Origin: Serratia sp. H1w
GTDB taxonomy: Bacteria > Pseudomonadota > Gammaproteobacteria > Enterobacterales > Enterobacteriaceae
DNA: 56,847 nucleotides
Assembly (NCBI RefSeq): GCF_000633355.1
Contig: NZ_AYMQ01000048.1
Coordinates: 1 to 56,847, forward strand
Direction: 5' to 3'
Shown: piece by piece, positions 37,213 through 45,471 of the stretch
Numbering within the stretch: the first letter of the stretch is position 1
Layout of the letters: each line of letters starts with the position of its first letter
Translations under genes and position numbers: made by a program
Notes under the pieces: generated by a model
The model's input: the letters and a program-made list of their open reading frames with translations, nothing else
The model's database searches: none
Told to the model about the DNA's origin: nothing

Positions 37213-38406
37213 ATGTCGGTTTTTTCATTGAAAGTGGCGATTGAGGATAACCGTTATTTTAACGGCGAAACCTCCCCTCTGTTCTCCAAGGCGCAAGCGC
37301 AGCAAGCGCGCGAGTTTCATAAAAAGATCGCGGGTTATCAGCCAACGCCGTTATGCGCGTTGGACGATCTCGCTCAGCTGTTTGGCGTGCGCAAAATCCT
37401 GGTAAAGGACGAGTCCCAACGCTTTGGCTTGAACGCCTTCAAAATGCTCGGCGGCGCTTACGCTATTGCCCAGTTGCTGTGTGAAAAGTATCAGATTGAT
37501 ATTAATGCGTTTACCTTCGAAAAATTCAAAGCCGCGGCGACCGAAAAAATGACCTTCGCCACCACCACCGACGGCAACCATGGCCGGGGTGTCGCCTGGG
37601 CGGCACAACAGCTGGGGCAGCATGCCGTGGTGTACATGCCCAAAGGTTCGGCGCAGGAGCGGGTGGATCACATTCTCAACCTCGGTGCCGAGTGCATCGT
37701 TACCGACATGAACTACGACGATACCGTACGCCTGACCATGAGAACGGCCCAGGAGCGTGGCTGGCAAGTGGTGCAGGACACCGCCTGGGAAGGTTATACC
37801 AAGATCCCGACCTGGATCATGCAGGGCTACGCCACGCTGGCAGACGAAGCGGCCGAACAGATGCGGCAGATGCATATCGAGCGGCCAACTCACGTGCTGT
37901 TGCAAGCCGGCGTCGGGGCAATGGCGGCAGGTGTGCTGGGCTATCTGGTGGACGTGTTTGGCGCAGACAAGCTGCATTCGGTGATTGTTGAACCCGAGCT
38001 GGCCGACTGCGTTTATCGCTCAGGGGTAAAAGGGGAAATCGTCAACGTGGGCGGCGATATGGCCACCATCATGGCCGGTCTGGCCTGTGGTGAGCCTAAC
38101 CCCTTGGGCTGGCCGTTGTTACGTAACTGTGCCAGCCAATTTATTTCCTGCCAGGACAGCGTGGCGGCGTTAGGGATGCGTGTGCTGGGCAATCCGCTGG
38201 GCAACGATCCGCGCATTATCTCAGGCGAGTCCGGTGCGGTTGGGTTGGGCGTACTGGCTGCGGTACATCACAGCCCGCAACGTGCGCAGCTGATGCAGAA
38301 ACTTGGTCTGGATAGTCAGTCGGTGGTGTTGTTGATCAGCTCCGAAGGGGACACCGACGTCAAACATTATCGCGAAGTGGTATGGGAAGGGAAACATCCC
38401 ATCTGA
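37213..38406 (+). CDS. ygeX: 2,3-diaminopropionate ammonia-lyase YgeX
   Basis: A 397-residue PLP enzyme that splits 2,3-diaminopropionate to pyruvate and ammonia. The PLP lysine is K77 in [12 protein letters not shown]. The glycine-rich phosphate loop ([15 protein letters not shown]) and [15 protein letters not shown] are typical of fold type II lyases. It reads almost residue for residue like E. coli YgeX. The start is the ATG at 37213 (MSVFSLK), as in E. coli; upstream in-frame starts add no family sequence. 74 bases separate it from ygeW. Confidence 0.96.
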   Translation: MSVFSLKVAIEDNRYFNGETSPLFSKAQAQQAREFHKKIAGYQPTPLCALDDLAQLFGVRKILVKDESQRFGLNAFKMLGGAYAIAQLLCEKYQIDINAFTFEKFKAAATEKMTFATTTDGNHGRGVAWAAQQLGQHAVVYMPKGSAQERVDHILNLGAECIVTDMNYDDTVRLTMRTAQERGWQVVQDTAWEGYTKIPTWIMQGYATLADEAAEQMRQMHIERPTHVLLQAGVGAMAAGVLGYLVDVFGADKLHSVIVEPELADCVYRSGVKGEIVNVGGDMATIMAGLACGEPNPLGWPLLRNCASQFISCQDSVAALGMRVLGNPLGNDPRIISGESGAVGLGVLAAVHHSPQRAQLMQKLGLDSQSVVLLISSEGDTDVKHYREVVWEGKHPI

Positions 38407-38441
38407 AGATACCCGTCGTTAAAAATTGGAGAAAAAACAGA

Positions 38442-39659
38442 ATGGCAAAGCAAATTCCTTTTGAGTTGGTGTTAGAGAAAGCCTACCAATACAAAGATGA
38501 GATGACGCGCTTCCTACGGGACATGATCGCCATCCCGAGCGAAAGCTGTGATGAAAAACTGGTGGTGCTGTGTATCAAGCAAGAGATGGAGAAGGTGGGG
38601 TTCGACAAGGTTGAGATTGACCCGATGGGCAACATCCTGGGCTATATCGGCCATGGCCCACACCTGATCGCGATGGATGCGCATATCGATACCGTCGGCA
38701 TTGGCAACATCAAGAACTGGACCTTCGACCCTTATCAGGGCATGGAAAACGACGAAATTATCGGTGGCCGCGGCGCGTCCGATCAGGAAGGCGGCATGGC
38801 TTCCATGGTTTACGCGGGTAAAATCATCAAGGATCTGGGGCTGGAAGATCAGTATACGCTGCTGGTGACCGGCACCGTGCAGGAAGAAGACTGCGACGGC
38901 CTTTGCTGGCAGTACATCATCGAGCAGTCCAACATTCGCCCAGAATTTGTCATCAGCACCGAACCGACCGACTGCCAGATCTACCGTGGTCAGCGTGGCC
39001 GTATGGAAATCCGCATCGATGTGCAAGGCATCAGTTGCCACGGGTCTGCGCCGGAGCGCGGTGATAACGCCATTTTCAAAATGGGGCCGATCCTCAACGA
39101 ACTGCAAGAACTGTCCGGCAAGCTTGGTCACGATGACTTCCTGGGCAAAGGTACGCTCACCGTTTCAGAGATTTTCTTCACCTCACCCAGCCGTTGCGCG
39201 GTAGCAGACAGCTGCGCGGTGTCGATCGACCGCCGCCTGACCTGGGGCGAAACCTGGGAAGGGGCGTTGGACGAGATCCGTGCGTTGCCAGCGGTGCAGG
39301 CAGCCAAAGCGGTCGTATCAATGTATGACTATGATCGTCCGTCCTACACCGGCCTGGTATACCCGACCGAATGCTACTTCCCAACCTGGAAAGTCGAAGA
39401 AGATCACATCACGGTGAAAACCGTGAGCAAGGCCTATCAAGGGTTGTTCAAGAAGCAACCGGTGGTGGACAAGTGGACTTTCTCAACCAACGGGGTCTCC
39501 ATCATGGGGCGTCACGGTATACCGGTGATCGGTTTTGGTCCGGGCAAAGAGCCTGAAGCTCACGCGCCGAACGAGAAGACCTGGAAAGATCATCTGGTGA
39601 CCTGTGCGGCGATGTATGCCGCCGTGCCTTTGGCCTATCTGGACGAGTTGGCGCAATAA
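38442..39659 (+). CDS. ygeY: M20-family metallohydrolase YgeY
   Basis: A 405-residue M20/ArgE-type zinc hydrolase. Metal ligands are visible: His81 and Asp83 in MDAHIDTVG, the bridging Asp in GASDQEGG, and the general-base Glu pair in [11 protein letters not shown]. The dimerisation lid lies in the middle. Such enzymes remove acyl or carbamoyl groups from amino acids. The substrate of YgeY is not settled; its place between a diaminopropionate lyase and a hydantoinase suggests an N-acyl or N-carbamoyl ureide intermediate. GGAG lies before the ATG at 38442. Confidence 0.93.
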   Translation: MAKQIPFELVLEKAYQYKDEMTRFLRDMIAIPSESCDEKLVVLCIKQEMEKVGFDKVEIDPMGNILGYIGHGPHLIAMDAHIDTVGIGNIKNWTFDPYQGMENDEIIGGRGASDQEGGMASMVYAGKIIKDLGLEDQYTLLVTGTVQEEDCDGLCWQYIIEQSNIRPEFVISTEPTDCQIYRGQRGRMEIRIDVQGISCHGSAPERGDNAIFKMGPILNELQELSGKLGHDDFLGKGTLTVSEIFFTSPSRCAVADSCAVSIDRRLTWGETWEGALDEIRALPAVQAAKAVVSMYDYDRPSYTGLVYPTECYFPTWKVEEDHITVKTVSKAYQGLFKKQPVVDKWTFSTNGVSIMGRHGIPVIGFGPGKEPEAHAPNEKTWKDHLVTCAAMYAAVPLAYLDELAQ

Positions 39660-39672
39660 GTTTTGGTTGCCC

Positions 39673-39713
39673 CTCACCCCACCCCTCTCCCACAGGGAGA
39701 GGGGTGGGGTGAG
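39673..39713. repeat. long perfect palindromic repeat after ygeY
   Basis: A 19-bp arm (39673-39691) and its exact complement (39695-39713) flank a loop ACA, 13 bases after the ygeY stop. It belongs to the CCCTCTCCC-ACA-GGGAGAGGG family that recurs around yqeA, yqeB and yqeC. It could end or stabilise the ygeWXY transcript. Confidence 0.85.
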
Positions 39714-39755
39714 TAGATTGTTCGTTCGCAAGATTTGATGTGTGGCACGTTCGGT

Positions 39756-39790
39756 CCCCTCTCCCTGTGGGAGAGGGTTAGGGTGAGGGG
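39756..39790. repeat. palindromic repeat providing the hyuA ribosome site
   Basis: The same family in the opposite orientation: CCCTCTCCC-TGT-GGGAGAGGG followed by the tail TTAGGGTGAGGGG. The tail ends 4 bases before the hyuA ATG, so its GAGGGG is the only ribosome site available to hyuA. Confidence 0.8.
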
Positions 39791-39794
39791 AACA

Positions 39795-41195
39795 ATGAAG
39801 CAGCTGATTAAGAACGGCATTCTGGTTGATAGCGAGGGGCAGTATTCTCAGGACTTGCTGATTGAGAATGGGGTGATCTGCCAGCGCGACACGGTGCTCG
39901 AGGCCGATAGTCACTGTGAGGTTATCGATGCGTCCGGCTGTTATGTCATGCCCGGTGGCATCGATGTTCATACCCATTTCAACATTGATGTCGGCATCGC
40001 CCGCAGTTGCGATGATTTTTTCACGGGTACCCGTGCGGCGGCCTGCGGTGGCACTACCACTATTATCGATCATATGGGATTTGGCCCGGCGGGTTGCAAT
40101 CTCCATCACCAGCTAAACGTCTATCACCAGTATGCGGCCGGCAATGCGGTTATCGACTACGGCTTTCACGGCGTGATCCAGCATATTGACGACGGTATTC
40201 TTGAAGAGATGGCCAGCATGGTGCATGACGAAGGGATCAGCAGTTTCAAGCTGTATCTGACCTATCTCTACAAGATCAATGATAGCGACGTGCTGCGCGC
40301 CTTGGGGCAGTTGCGGCAGGTTGGGGCACTGACCACCGTCCACCCGGAAAACGATGCGGCGATCGCCTTGCGCCGCACAGCGCTGGTGGCGGCCGGTAAA
40401 ACGGCACCGATCCATCATGCGTTAAGCCGTCCGCTGGAGTGTGAGGCGGAGGCGATTGGCCGGATGATCAATCTGGCCCAGTTGGCAGACAACGCCCCGT
40501 TGTACATCGTCCATTTGTCCAATGGGCTGGGGCTGGACTATTTGCGTCTGGCACGTCAACGGCGCCAACCGGTGTGGGTGGAGACCTGCCCGCAGTATCT
40601 GCTGCTGAACGAACAATGTTATCTGCGCGAAGATGGGGCGAAATACATCCTCAGCCCACCGCTGCGCGAGCAGCGGGAATTGGATCGGCTGTGGGTAGGC
40701 ATTGCAGAGGGTTCGATCGATACCGTCGCTACCGATCACTGCACTTTTCCGTATCACCAGCGGCAAGCGATGGCGGCAGGGGACTTTACCCGCTGCCCGA
40801 ACGGCCTGCCTGGGGTCGAGAATCGCATGATGCTGCTGTTCTCCCATGGGGTGATGAGTGGGCGGATTTCCCCTTCACGCTTTGTGGCGCTCACCAGCAG
40901 CAACCCGGCTCGGCTGTTTGGCCTGTGGCCGCGCAAGGGCAATCTAAGCCCCGGTGCGTACGCTGACGTGGTGATTTTTGATCCGCGCCAATCCTCGGTT
41001 ATCCGCCACGCCGGGCTGCATGACAATGCGGACTATTCCCCTTATGAAGGATTTCATTGCCAAGGGATGCCGGTATTGACGATGTGCCGGGGCGAAATCG
41101 TTGCCCGCCAGGGTGAGTTCACCGGGCGCCAGGGATACGGGCAGTTCTTACGCCGTCGGCCTTTTAATGCCCAGATTGCGGCAAAAATGGGGTAA
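39795..41195 (+). CDS. hyuA: hydantoinase/dihydropyrimidinase-like HyuA
   Basis: A 466-residue cyclic amidohydrolase of the D-hydantoinase family, which opens hydantoin-like rings to N-carbamoyl amino acids. The binuclear metal site is complete: His59 and His61 (DVHTHF), a probable carbamylated Lys152 in SSFKLYLTY, and Asp314 in ATDHCTF. In E. coli, HyuA acts on D-phenylhydantoin in vitro and its natural substrate is unknown; here a purine-derived ureide is likely. I use the ATG at 39795. The longer frame from 39735 only translates the repeat. Confidence 0.93.
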   Translation: MKQLIKNGILVDSEGQYSQDLLIENGVICQRDTVLEADSHCEVIDASGCYVMPGGIDVHTHFNIDVGIARSCDDFFTGTRAAACGGTTTIIDHMGFGPAGCNLHHQLNVYHQYAAGNAVIDYGFHGVIQHIDDGILEEMASMVHDEGISSFKLYLTYLYKINDSDVLRALGQLRQVGALTTVHPENDAAIALRRTALVAAGKTAPIHHALSRPLECEAEAIGRMINLAQLADNAPLYIVHLSNGLGLDYLRLARQRRQPVWVETCPQYLLLNEQCYLREDGAKYILSPPLREQRELDRLWVGIAEGSIDTVATDHCTFPYHQRQAMAAGDFTRCPNGLPGVENRMMLLFSHGVMSGRISPSRFVALTSSNPARLFGLWPRKGNLSPGAYADVVIFDPRQSSVIRHAGLHDNADYSPYEGFHCQGMPVLTMCRGEIVARQGEFTGRQGYGQFLRRRPFNAQIAAKMG

Positions 41196-41252
41196 CAGAG
41201 TGCCCCTCACACAGCGAGAGGGAGCAAGTTCGGTGTCATGGGTAGGTATTGC

Positions 41253-41278
41253 GTAGGGGCGCCGCATGCTGCGCCCGT
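41253..41278. repeat. GGGCGC..GCGCCC short palindromic repeat, copy 2
   Basis: This copy (GTAGGGGCGC, CGCATG, CTGCGCCCGT) lies between hyuA and yqeA, 25 bases before the yqeA ATG. A fragment of the other repeat family (CCCCTCACACAGCGAGAGGG) lies just upstream at 41203-41222. Confidence 0.7.
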
Positions 41279-41303
41279 GAGTGGCTAATCAATAAGGATC
41301 AGC

Positions 41304-42236
41304 ATGAACAAGAAAATAGTTCTGGCATTGGGTGGTAACGCTTTAGGTGAGGGGCTGGCGGAACAGATGCAGGCAGTGAAAACCACCGCGCGGGCGATTG
41401 TCGATTTAATCGAGCATGGTCACCAGGTGGTGGTCACTCATGGCAATGGCCCACAGGTTGGCATGATCAACCTGGCATTTGAGGCTGCGGCGAAAAGTGA
41501 AGCCCATACCCCGATGCTGCCGATGTCGGTGTGTGTCGCGTTGAGCCAGGGGTACATAGGTTACGATCTGCAAAACGCCCTGCGCGAAGAGCTGCTAGAT
41601 CGTCAGATCGACAAACCGGTCGCTACGCTGATCACCCAGGTGATCGTCAACGGCAGCGATCCGGCTTTCCTCAATCCCACCAAGCCGATTGGTTCGTTCT
41701 TCACCAAGGCCGAAGCCAGCCAACTAACCAAGAATGGCTACAACATGGTAGAGGATGCGGGCCGTGGCTATCGCCGGGTGGTGGCCTCACCCAAGCCGAT
41801 AGATATTGTGGAGAAAGAAACGGTACGCGCCATGATGGAGGCCGGACAGGTGGTGATCACCGTTGGCGGTGGCGGTATTCCGGTGATCCGTGAAGGTAAC
41901 CATCTGCGCGGGGCCAGCGCGGTGATCGACAAAGACTGGGCCAGCGCCAAACTGGCGGAGATGATCGATGCCGATATGCTGATCATCCTCACCGCGGTGG
42001 AAAAAGTGGCGATCAACTTTGGCAAACCGAATCAACAATGGCTGGAGCAACTGAGCATTGCCGATGCCCAGCGCTTTATCGAAGAGGGACATTTTGCCAA
42101 AGGCTCCATGCTGCCGAAGGTCGAGGCGGCGGTAGCGTTTGCCGAATCCAAGCCGGGGCGTCAGGCGTTGATCACGGTGTTAAGCAAAGCCCAGCAAGGT
42201 ATTGAAGGCAAGACCGGCACGGTCATTAGCCATTAA
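41304..42236 (+). CDS. yqeA: carbamate kinase YqeA
   Basis: A 310-residue carbamate kinase that turns carbamoyl phosphate plus ADP into ATP and carbamate. Family motifs: LALGGNALGEG at the start, THGNGPQVGM, TVGGGGIPVI, and DKDWASAKLAEMIDADMLIILTAVE for nucleotide binding. It completes the energy-yielding end of the pathway begun by YgeW. GGATC lies before the ATG. It is the last gene of the plus-strand run and converges on yqeB. Confidence 0.96.
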   Translation: MNKKIVLALGGNALGEGLAEQMQAVKTTARAIVDLIEHGHQVVVTHGNGPQVGMINLAFEAAAKSEAHTPMLPMSVCVALSQGYIGYDLQNALREELLDRQIDKPVATLITQVIVNGSDPAFLNPTKPIGSFFTKAEASQLTKNGYNMVEDAGRGYRRVVASPKPIDIVEKETVRAMMEAGQVVITVGGGGIPVIREGNHLRGASAVIDKDWASAKLAEMIDADMLIILTAVEKVAINFGKPNQQWLEQLSIADAQRFIEEGHFAKGSMLPKVEAAVAFAESKPGRQALITVLSKAQQGIEGKTGTVISH

Positions 42237-42251
42237 CCAACGTCGACATTC

Positions 42252-42288
42252 CCCCCTCACCCTAACCCTCTCCCACAGGGAGAGGGAA
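42252..42288. repeat. palindromic repeat after yqeA
   Basis: CCCTCTCCC (42266-42274), loop ACA, then GGGAGAGGG (42278-42286), with the outer CCCCTCACCCTAA tail. It lies 16 bases past the yqeA stop in a convergent gap, where it may stop transcripts. Confidence 0.8.
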
Positions 42289-42493
42289 CCGAATGTGCCA
42301 CGTTTGACCCCTGTATTTGATGGCTGCTCTGGATTAACCCCCTCTCCCTAAATCCATGTTCATGGGACCTTTGACAGTGCTTGGGAGAAGGGACCGAATG
42401 TGCCACGTTTGACCCCTGTATCTGATGGCTGCTCTGGACTAGCTCCCTCTCCCCAAATCCATGTTCATGGGATCCTCTGACTGTGTTTGGGAG
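42284..42493. repeat. two 105-bp tandem repeats
   Basis: The unit starting GGGA(A)CCGAATGTGCCACG recurs with a period of 105 bases (42288 and 42393). Each unit carries CTGATGGCTGCTCTGGA-like sequence, a CCCTCTCCC arm, a CCATG-TT-CATGG mini-palindrome and a GGGAGA arm. The copies are about nine-tenths alike. A part of the unit also occurs reversed upstream of hyuA (39742-39760). Confidence 0.8.
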
Positions 42494-42515
42494 AGGGCTG
42501 GGGTAAGGGGATATC

Positions 42516-44105
42516 TTATCTGCGCCCTAACTTCATGATGGCCTCTAGCACCGCTCCGCCGATGGCCCGCGCCTTATCAGACACCGTGGTGTAGTCTGCC
42601 AACGTACCACGCGGATCGATATCGCCGATTTTGCTGCCGGTTTTAACCTCCAGCCCATCATGCAATAAACCACGCACCATGCCGGAGAGCGGAGCAATCA
42701 CCGGCACTTCACCGCAGTGCGCCACCACATCGCCTTCCTGTACCAAATCCCCCAAAGCTACGCGACATTGCATCACGCCATCCGCTGGCGCACGGATCAC
42801 CCGGCGCGTGGTATGGCCCGCGATATTGCCGGGAATACCGGTATTGGGATGGGTATAGCCTTGATAAATCACCCGGCCTAACGCGTGGCCGCGATTGGTT
42901 TCAATCACCGCATCGCAATCAAGACCAGCGTTGAAGCCAGGGCCGAGGGCCACGGTGATCGGGGCCATATTGCGGTGGGTCCCCAGATTTTGCTTGGCCA
43001 GAATGGCATCCACCAGAAAACGCGGTTTCAGCTGCTCCAGGCTGCGGGTGTCCTCATCGACCAACAGCGGGATCTCACCGCGGTTGATGATGTCGAAGGC
43101 TTCATTGACGTCGTTTGCCAGGCAGGCGGTGACACCCTCGACGCAGGTCTTACCGTCAAACATGGCCTGAGCAAATGCCACCGTCCGGCGGATGGCGGTC
43201 GGCTGGGCAATATCCAGCATGATGACCTGAAAACCGGCATGATGCAGCCGCAGGGCCACGCCGGTGGCGATATCGCCTGCGCCACGGATCACCACCAGCT
43301 TGTCGCGCGTTAGCCGGATATCATTTTTCATCAGCCCGCCAGCGGATTGGTTGCGCACCTGCAACAGTTCTGCCAGTACGCTAATAGCGATTTCTTCTGG
43401 GGTCTCTGCCCCGATGTTATAGCCGACCGGAGCATGCAGCCTGGCGAGCTTCTCATCATTCACGCCGCGCTGGCGGAGCTGTTGGGTAAAGGTCTGCACC
43501 TTGCGGCGGCTGGCCAGCAACCCCAGATAGCGCAGCGGCTGCTCGATCAGCACGTTTAAGGCTTCGCAGTCCTGATTGTTGGTGGCGATGATCACAAAGT
43601 TGGCCGGGTCAATATTCATCTTGTCGATAGCCGCCGGGAAGGTTTCGCCATGAACCAGGGTGGTACCCGCTGGAAATAGCGCCGGGTCAAGGCTGGCCGG
43701 GTAGATATCGGCAACGTGAATATCGAAACCCAGCGGTTTGGCGGCGCTGGCGATGGCGCGGTTAACGTGCCCGGCCCCAATCAAGATCAGCCGTGGGCGC
43801 AGGCCATGCACGTCGATATACACCGACATCGCACCGCCGCAGTCCGAACCTACGGCATCCTGCCCGGTACGCGCCATGCGGCCATGAAACACCCTGGCTT
43901 TGCGCTCCGTGATGGCGGCAATGGCCTGTTCAATCACCAGGCGCTCGATCATGCCGCCACCGATGGTGCCAATACAGCCACCGTCAGCCATCACCAGCAT
44001 CTGCCCGGAATGGCGTGGCGTGGAACCCCGGCTTTCGATAATCTGGGCCAGCGCAAAGGGCCGGTTCTCTTCTTCTAGTCGTGCAGCTTCGGCGAAGATA
44101 TTCAT
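42516..44105 (-). CDS. yqeB: XdhC/CoxI-family protein YqeB
   Basis: A 529-residue protein with two parts. Residues ~1-250 are XdhC/CoxI-like (ESRGSTPRHSGQMLVM, GTIGGGMIE, a Rossmann LILIGAGHVNRAIA), a family that inserts or sulfurates the molybdenum cofactor of xanthine dehydrogenases. Residues ~262-529 form the EF2563-type selenium-dependent molybdenum hydroxylase domain (VVIRGAGDIATGVALRLHHAG). It probably matures XdhD. GAGGT lies before the ATG. It is co-directional with yqeC, 28 bases apart, and convergent with yqeA, the same order and orientation as in E. coli. Confidence 0.93.
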   Translation of the reverse strand: MNIFAEAARLEEENRPFALAQIIESRGSTPRHSGQMLVMADGGCIGTIGGGMIERLVIEQAIAAITERKARVFHGRMARTGQDAVGSDCGGAMSVYIDVHGLRPRLILIGAGHVNRAIASAAKPLGFDIHVADIYPASLDPALFPAGTTLVHGETFPAAIDKMNIDPANFVIIATNNQDCEALNVLIEQPLRYLGLLASRRKVQTFTQQLRQRGVNDEKLARLHAPVGYNIGAETPEEIAISVLAELLQVRNQSAGGLMKNDIRLTRDKLVVIRGAGDIATGVALRLHHAGFQVIMLDIAQPTAIRRTVAFAQAMFDGKTCVEGVTACLANDVNEAFDIINRGEIPLLVDEDTRSLEQLKPRFLVDAILAKQNLGTHRNMAPITVALGPGFNAGLDCDAVIETNRGHALGRVIYQGYTHPNTGIPGNIAGHTTRRVIRAPADGVMQCRVALGDLVQEGDVVAHCGEVPVIAPLSGMVRGLLHDGLEVKTGSKIGDIDPRGTLADYTTVSDKARAIGGAVLEAIMKLGRR

Positions 44106-44133
44106 TGTTACCTCGTCAATAACCTCAGAAATA

Positions 44134-44904
44134 TTATCGTGTTAAGCGCCGTATGCAGTGATGAATGGCCGGGGTTTCTTGCACTGCGCCAAACCAGATG
44201 GCGCTAAGCGCCAGTTCTGGCCGCAGCAGGGTATGCCAGTGGGCATTATCACAATGAGAAACCTGATTGATCAGCCAGACCCGCCGTGCCTGAGGTGGCG
44301 TACCTTTAAACATTCCTTCAGGGTGGGCGATGAGGGTATCGAATACCCGCTGATCCAGTATTTCGCCAGCACCGATCCCCGTCAGCGCCGAGAAAATCGC
44401 CCAACGGTGAATTTGCTGTGGGTCTGCGGGACGATCGATCACCCGGCCTCCGGTTAGCGCGATAACACAATCGCTGCTGGAGGGGATGCAAGGTTCATGC
44501 CTTGCCGGGGCTTTCAGCGGTAATCCTCGGGAGCCGTCTGCCTCGACCAGGATCACGTCGAAGGTTGCACGCTGTTTGAGTTCGTCGATTTGCTCGGCAG
44601 GTAACCCGATGACCTTGTTATCCTGCGGCTGATAATGGCTGAAGCAGGCGGTAATGGCCGGGGCGTTGCTGGCGGTGGGCGTTTGGCCGATCAACAGGCG
44701 GTGGTAGTTTGCGGGAGCGGGCAGGTACATCTTGGTGGTGGTGGTGAACAGCACGCGCTTGCCCTGGTGATAAAAGGTCTGTGCCAGCCAGTGCAGGGTG
44801 CTGGTTTTACCTCCGGCCCCAATCAGGGCGATCAGTAGCTGCTGGCCGCTATCGAGGCGGCGATATTCCTCACTGAATAATTCCCTGAAAGTTGGTGTCA
44901 TCAT
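44134..44904 (-). CDS. yqeC: putative molybdenum hydroxylase accessory ATPase YqeC
   Basis: A 256-residue P-loop protein (LIGAGGKTS at 28-35, the Lys at 33), with LVEADGSRGLPLKAP as the second conserved motif. YqeC-family proteins accompany selenium-dependent molybdenum hydroxylases; the precise reaction is unknown. Two adjacent ATGs (44904, 44901) follow GAGGGG from a repeat; the second is better spaced. In E. coli mocA (ygfJ), a molybdenum cofactor cytidylyltransferase, lies next to yqeC; here there is none. Confidence 0.9.
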   Translation of the reverse strand: MMTPTFRELFSEEYRRLDSGQQLLIALIGAGGKTSTLHWLAQTFYHQGKRVLFTTTTKMYLPAPANYHRLLIGQTPTASNAPAITACFSHYQPQDNKVIGLPAEQIDELKQRATFDVILVEADGSRGLPLKAPARHEPCIPSSSDCVIALTGGRVIDRPADPQQIHRWAIFSALTGIGAGEILDQRVFDTLIAHPEGMFKGTPPQARRVWLINQVSHCDNAHWHTLLRPELALSAIWFGAVQETPAIHHCIRRLTR

Positions 44905-44940
44905 CCCCTCATCCTAACCCTCTCCCACAGGGAGAGGGGA
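44905..44940. repeat. palindromic repeat providing the yqeC ribosome site
   Basis: CCCCTCATCCTAA then CCCTCTCCC-ACA-GGGAGAGGG. Read on the minus strand its tail GGATGAGGGG ends directly at the yqeC start, giving the only visible ribosome site for that gene. Confidence 0.8.
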
Positions 44941-45040
44941 CCGTTCGAGTTAGTTTATTGCCCCGAGTAATATCTTGCTTTTGTTGTTCTTACTCCTCGT
45001 TTTCCGGCGTTGTACGGACTAATTACGCACTCTGGACAGT

Positions 45041-45075
45041 TCCCTCTCCCTGTGGAAGAGGGATGGGGTGAGGGG
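45041..45075. repeat. palindromic repeat upstream of ygfK
   Basis: CCCTCTCCC-TGT-GGAAGAGGG with the tail ATGGGGTGAGGGG, in the same orientation as the copy before hyuA. One arm has a mismatch. It faces the yqeC copy in inverted orientation. Confidence 0.8.
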
Positions 45076-45209
45076 CGCAGGTTAATATGGCGGTTTATTG
45101 GAATAGATTGCCGATTTAATAGTAACCCATCTTGATGTAATCGGTATTTAATGAGTGTTCATACTTTATCGATTGCGGTCTCGCTTTTCGCCAAAAGGTC
45201 ATTGACTCG

Positions 45210-45222
45210 TATCAAAGTGATA
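45210..45222. promoter_or_regulatory. candidate YgeV enhancer site (TATCAAAGTGATA)
   Basis: It shares 12 of 13 bases with the palindrome at 35637-35649. It lies about 182 bases before the -24 element of the ygfK promoter, nearly the same spacing as at ygeW. Confidence 0.55.
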
Positions 45223-45312
45223 GTGAACGATGTTTTTTTGATAATCGATTCTATTAGCTTGGTGGTGATAATTAAACGGCTGTTGGCACTGATTTTTATT
45301 CTCACTTGCGAT

Positions 45313-45328
45313 TGTGAGCCTGTTCACA
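45313..45328. promoter_or_regulatory. CRP binding site
   Basis: TGTGA-GCCTGT-TCACA matches both CRP half-sites exactly. It is centred about 84 bases before the -12 element of the ygfK promoter, so cAMP-CRP could modulate the promoter or the divergent yqeC. Confidence 0.7.
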
Positions 45329-45391
45329 AATAAAATTAACAATTAGAACTGCCTCACGAATTTAACCGCTGCCCAACCCGGTTGGGAGATT

Positions 45392-45407
45392 TGGCCTGAT
45401 TGTTGCT
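45392..45407 (+). promoter_or_regulatory. sigma-54 promoter of ygfK
   Basis: TGGCCTG-ATTG-TTGCT keeps the invariant GG and GC with 10 bases between, and differs from TGGCACG-N4-TTGCW at two less critical positions. It ends 65 bases before the ygfK ATG. Confidence 0.75.
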
Positions 45408-45471
45408 GCGTTATGGCATAACCGATGTGGAAACTCATCATTCAGGCATTTCGTCGCAAGGAGATCAAGCT

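Larger units (their letters stand above)
44941..45471. promoter_or_regulatory. yqeC-ygfK divergent control region
   Basis: It holds a repeat (45041-45075), the shared palindrome (45210-45222), a CRP site (45313-45328) and a sigma-54 promoter (45392-45407). The stretch 45080-45360 is AT-rich. A short hydrophobic frame at 45151-45333 has no ribosome site and is not taken as a gene. Confidence 0.7.

Noticed and set aside
45151-45333. 60-residue hydrophobic frame upstream of ygfK
   Set aside because: It has no ribosome site and overlaps the CRP and palindrome sites of the control region.
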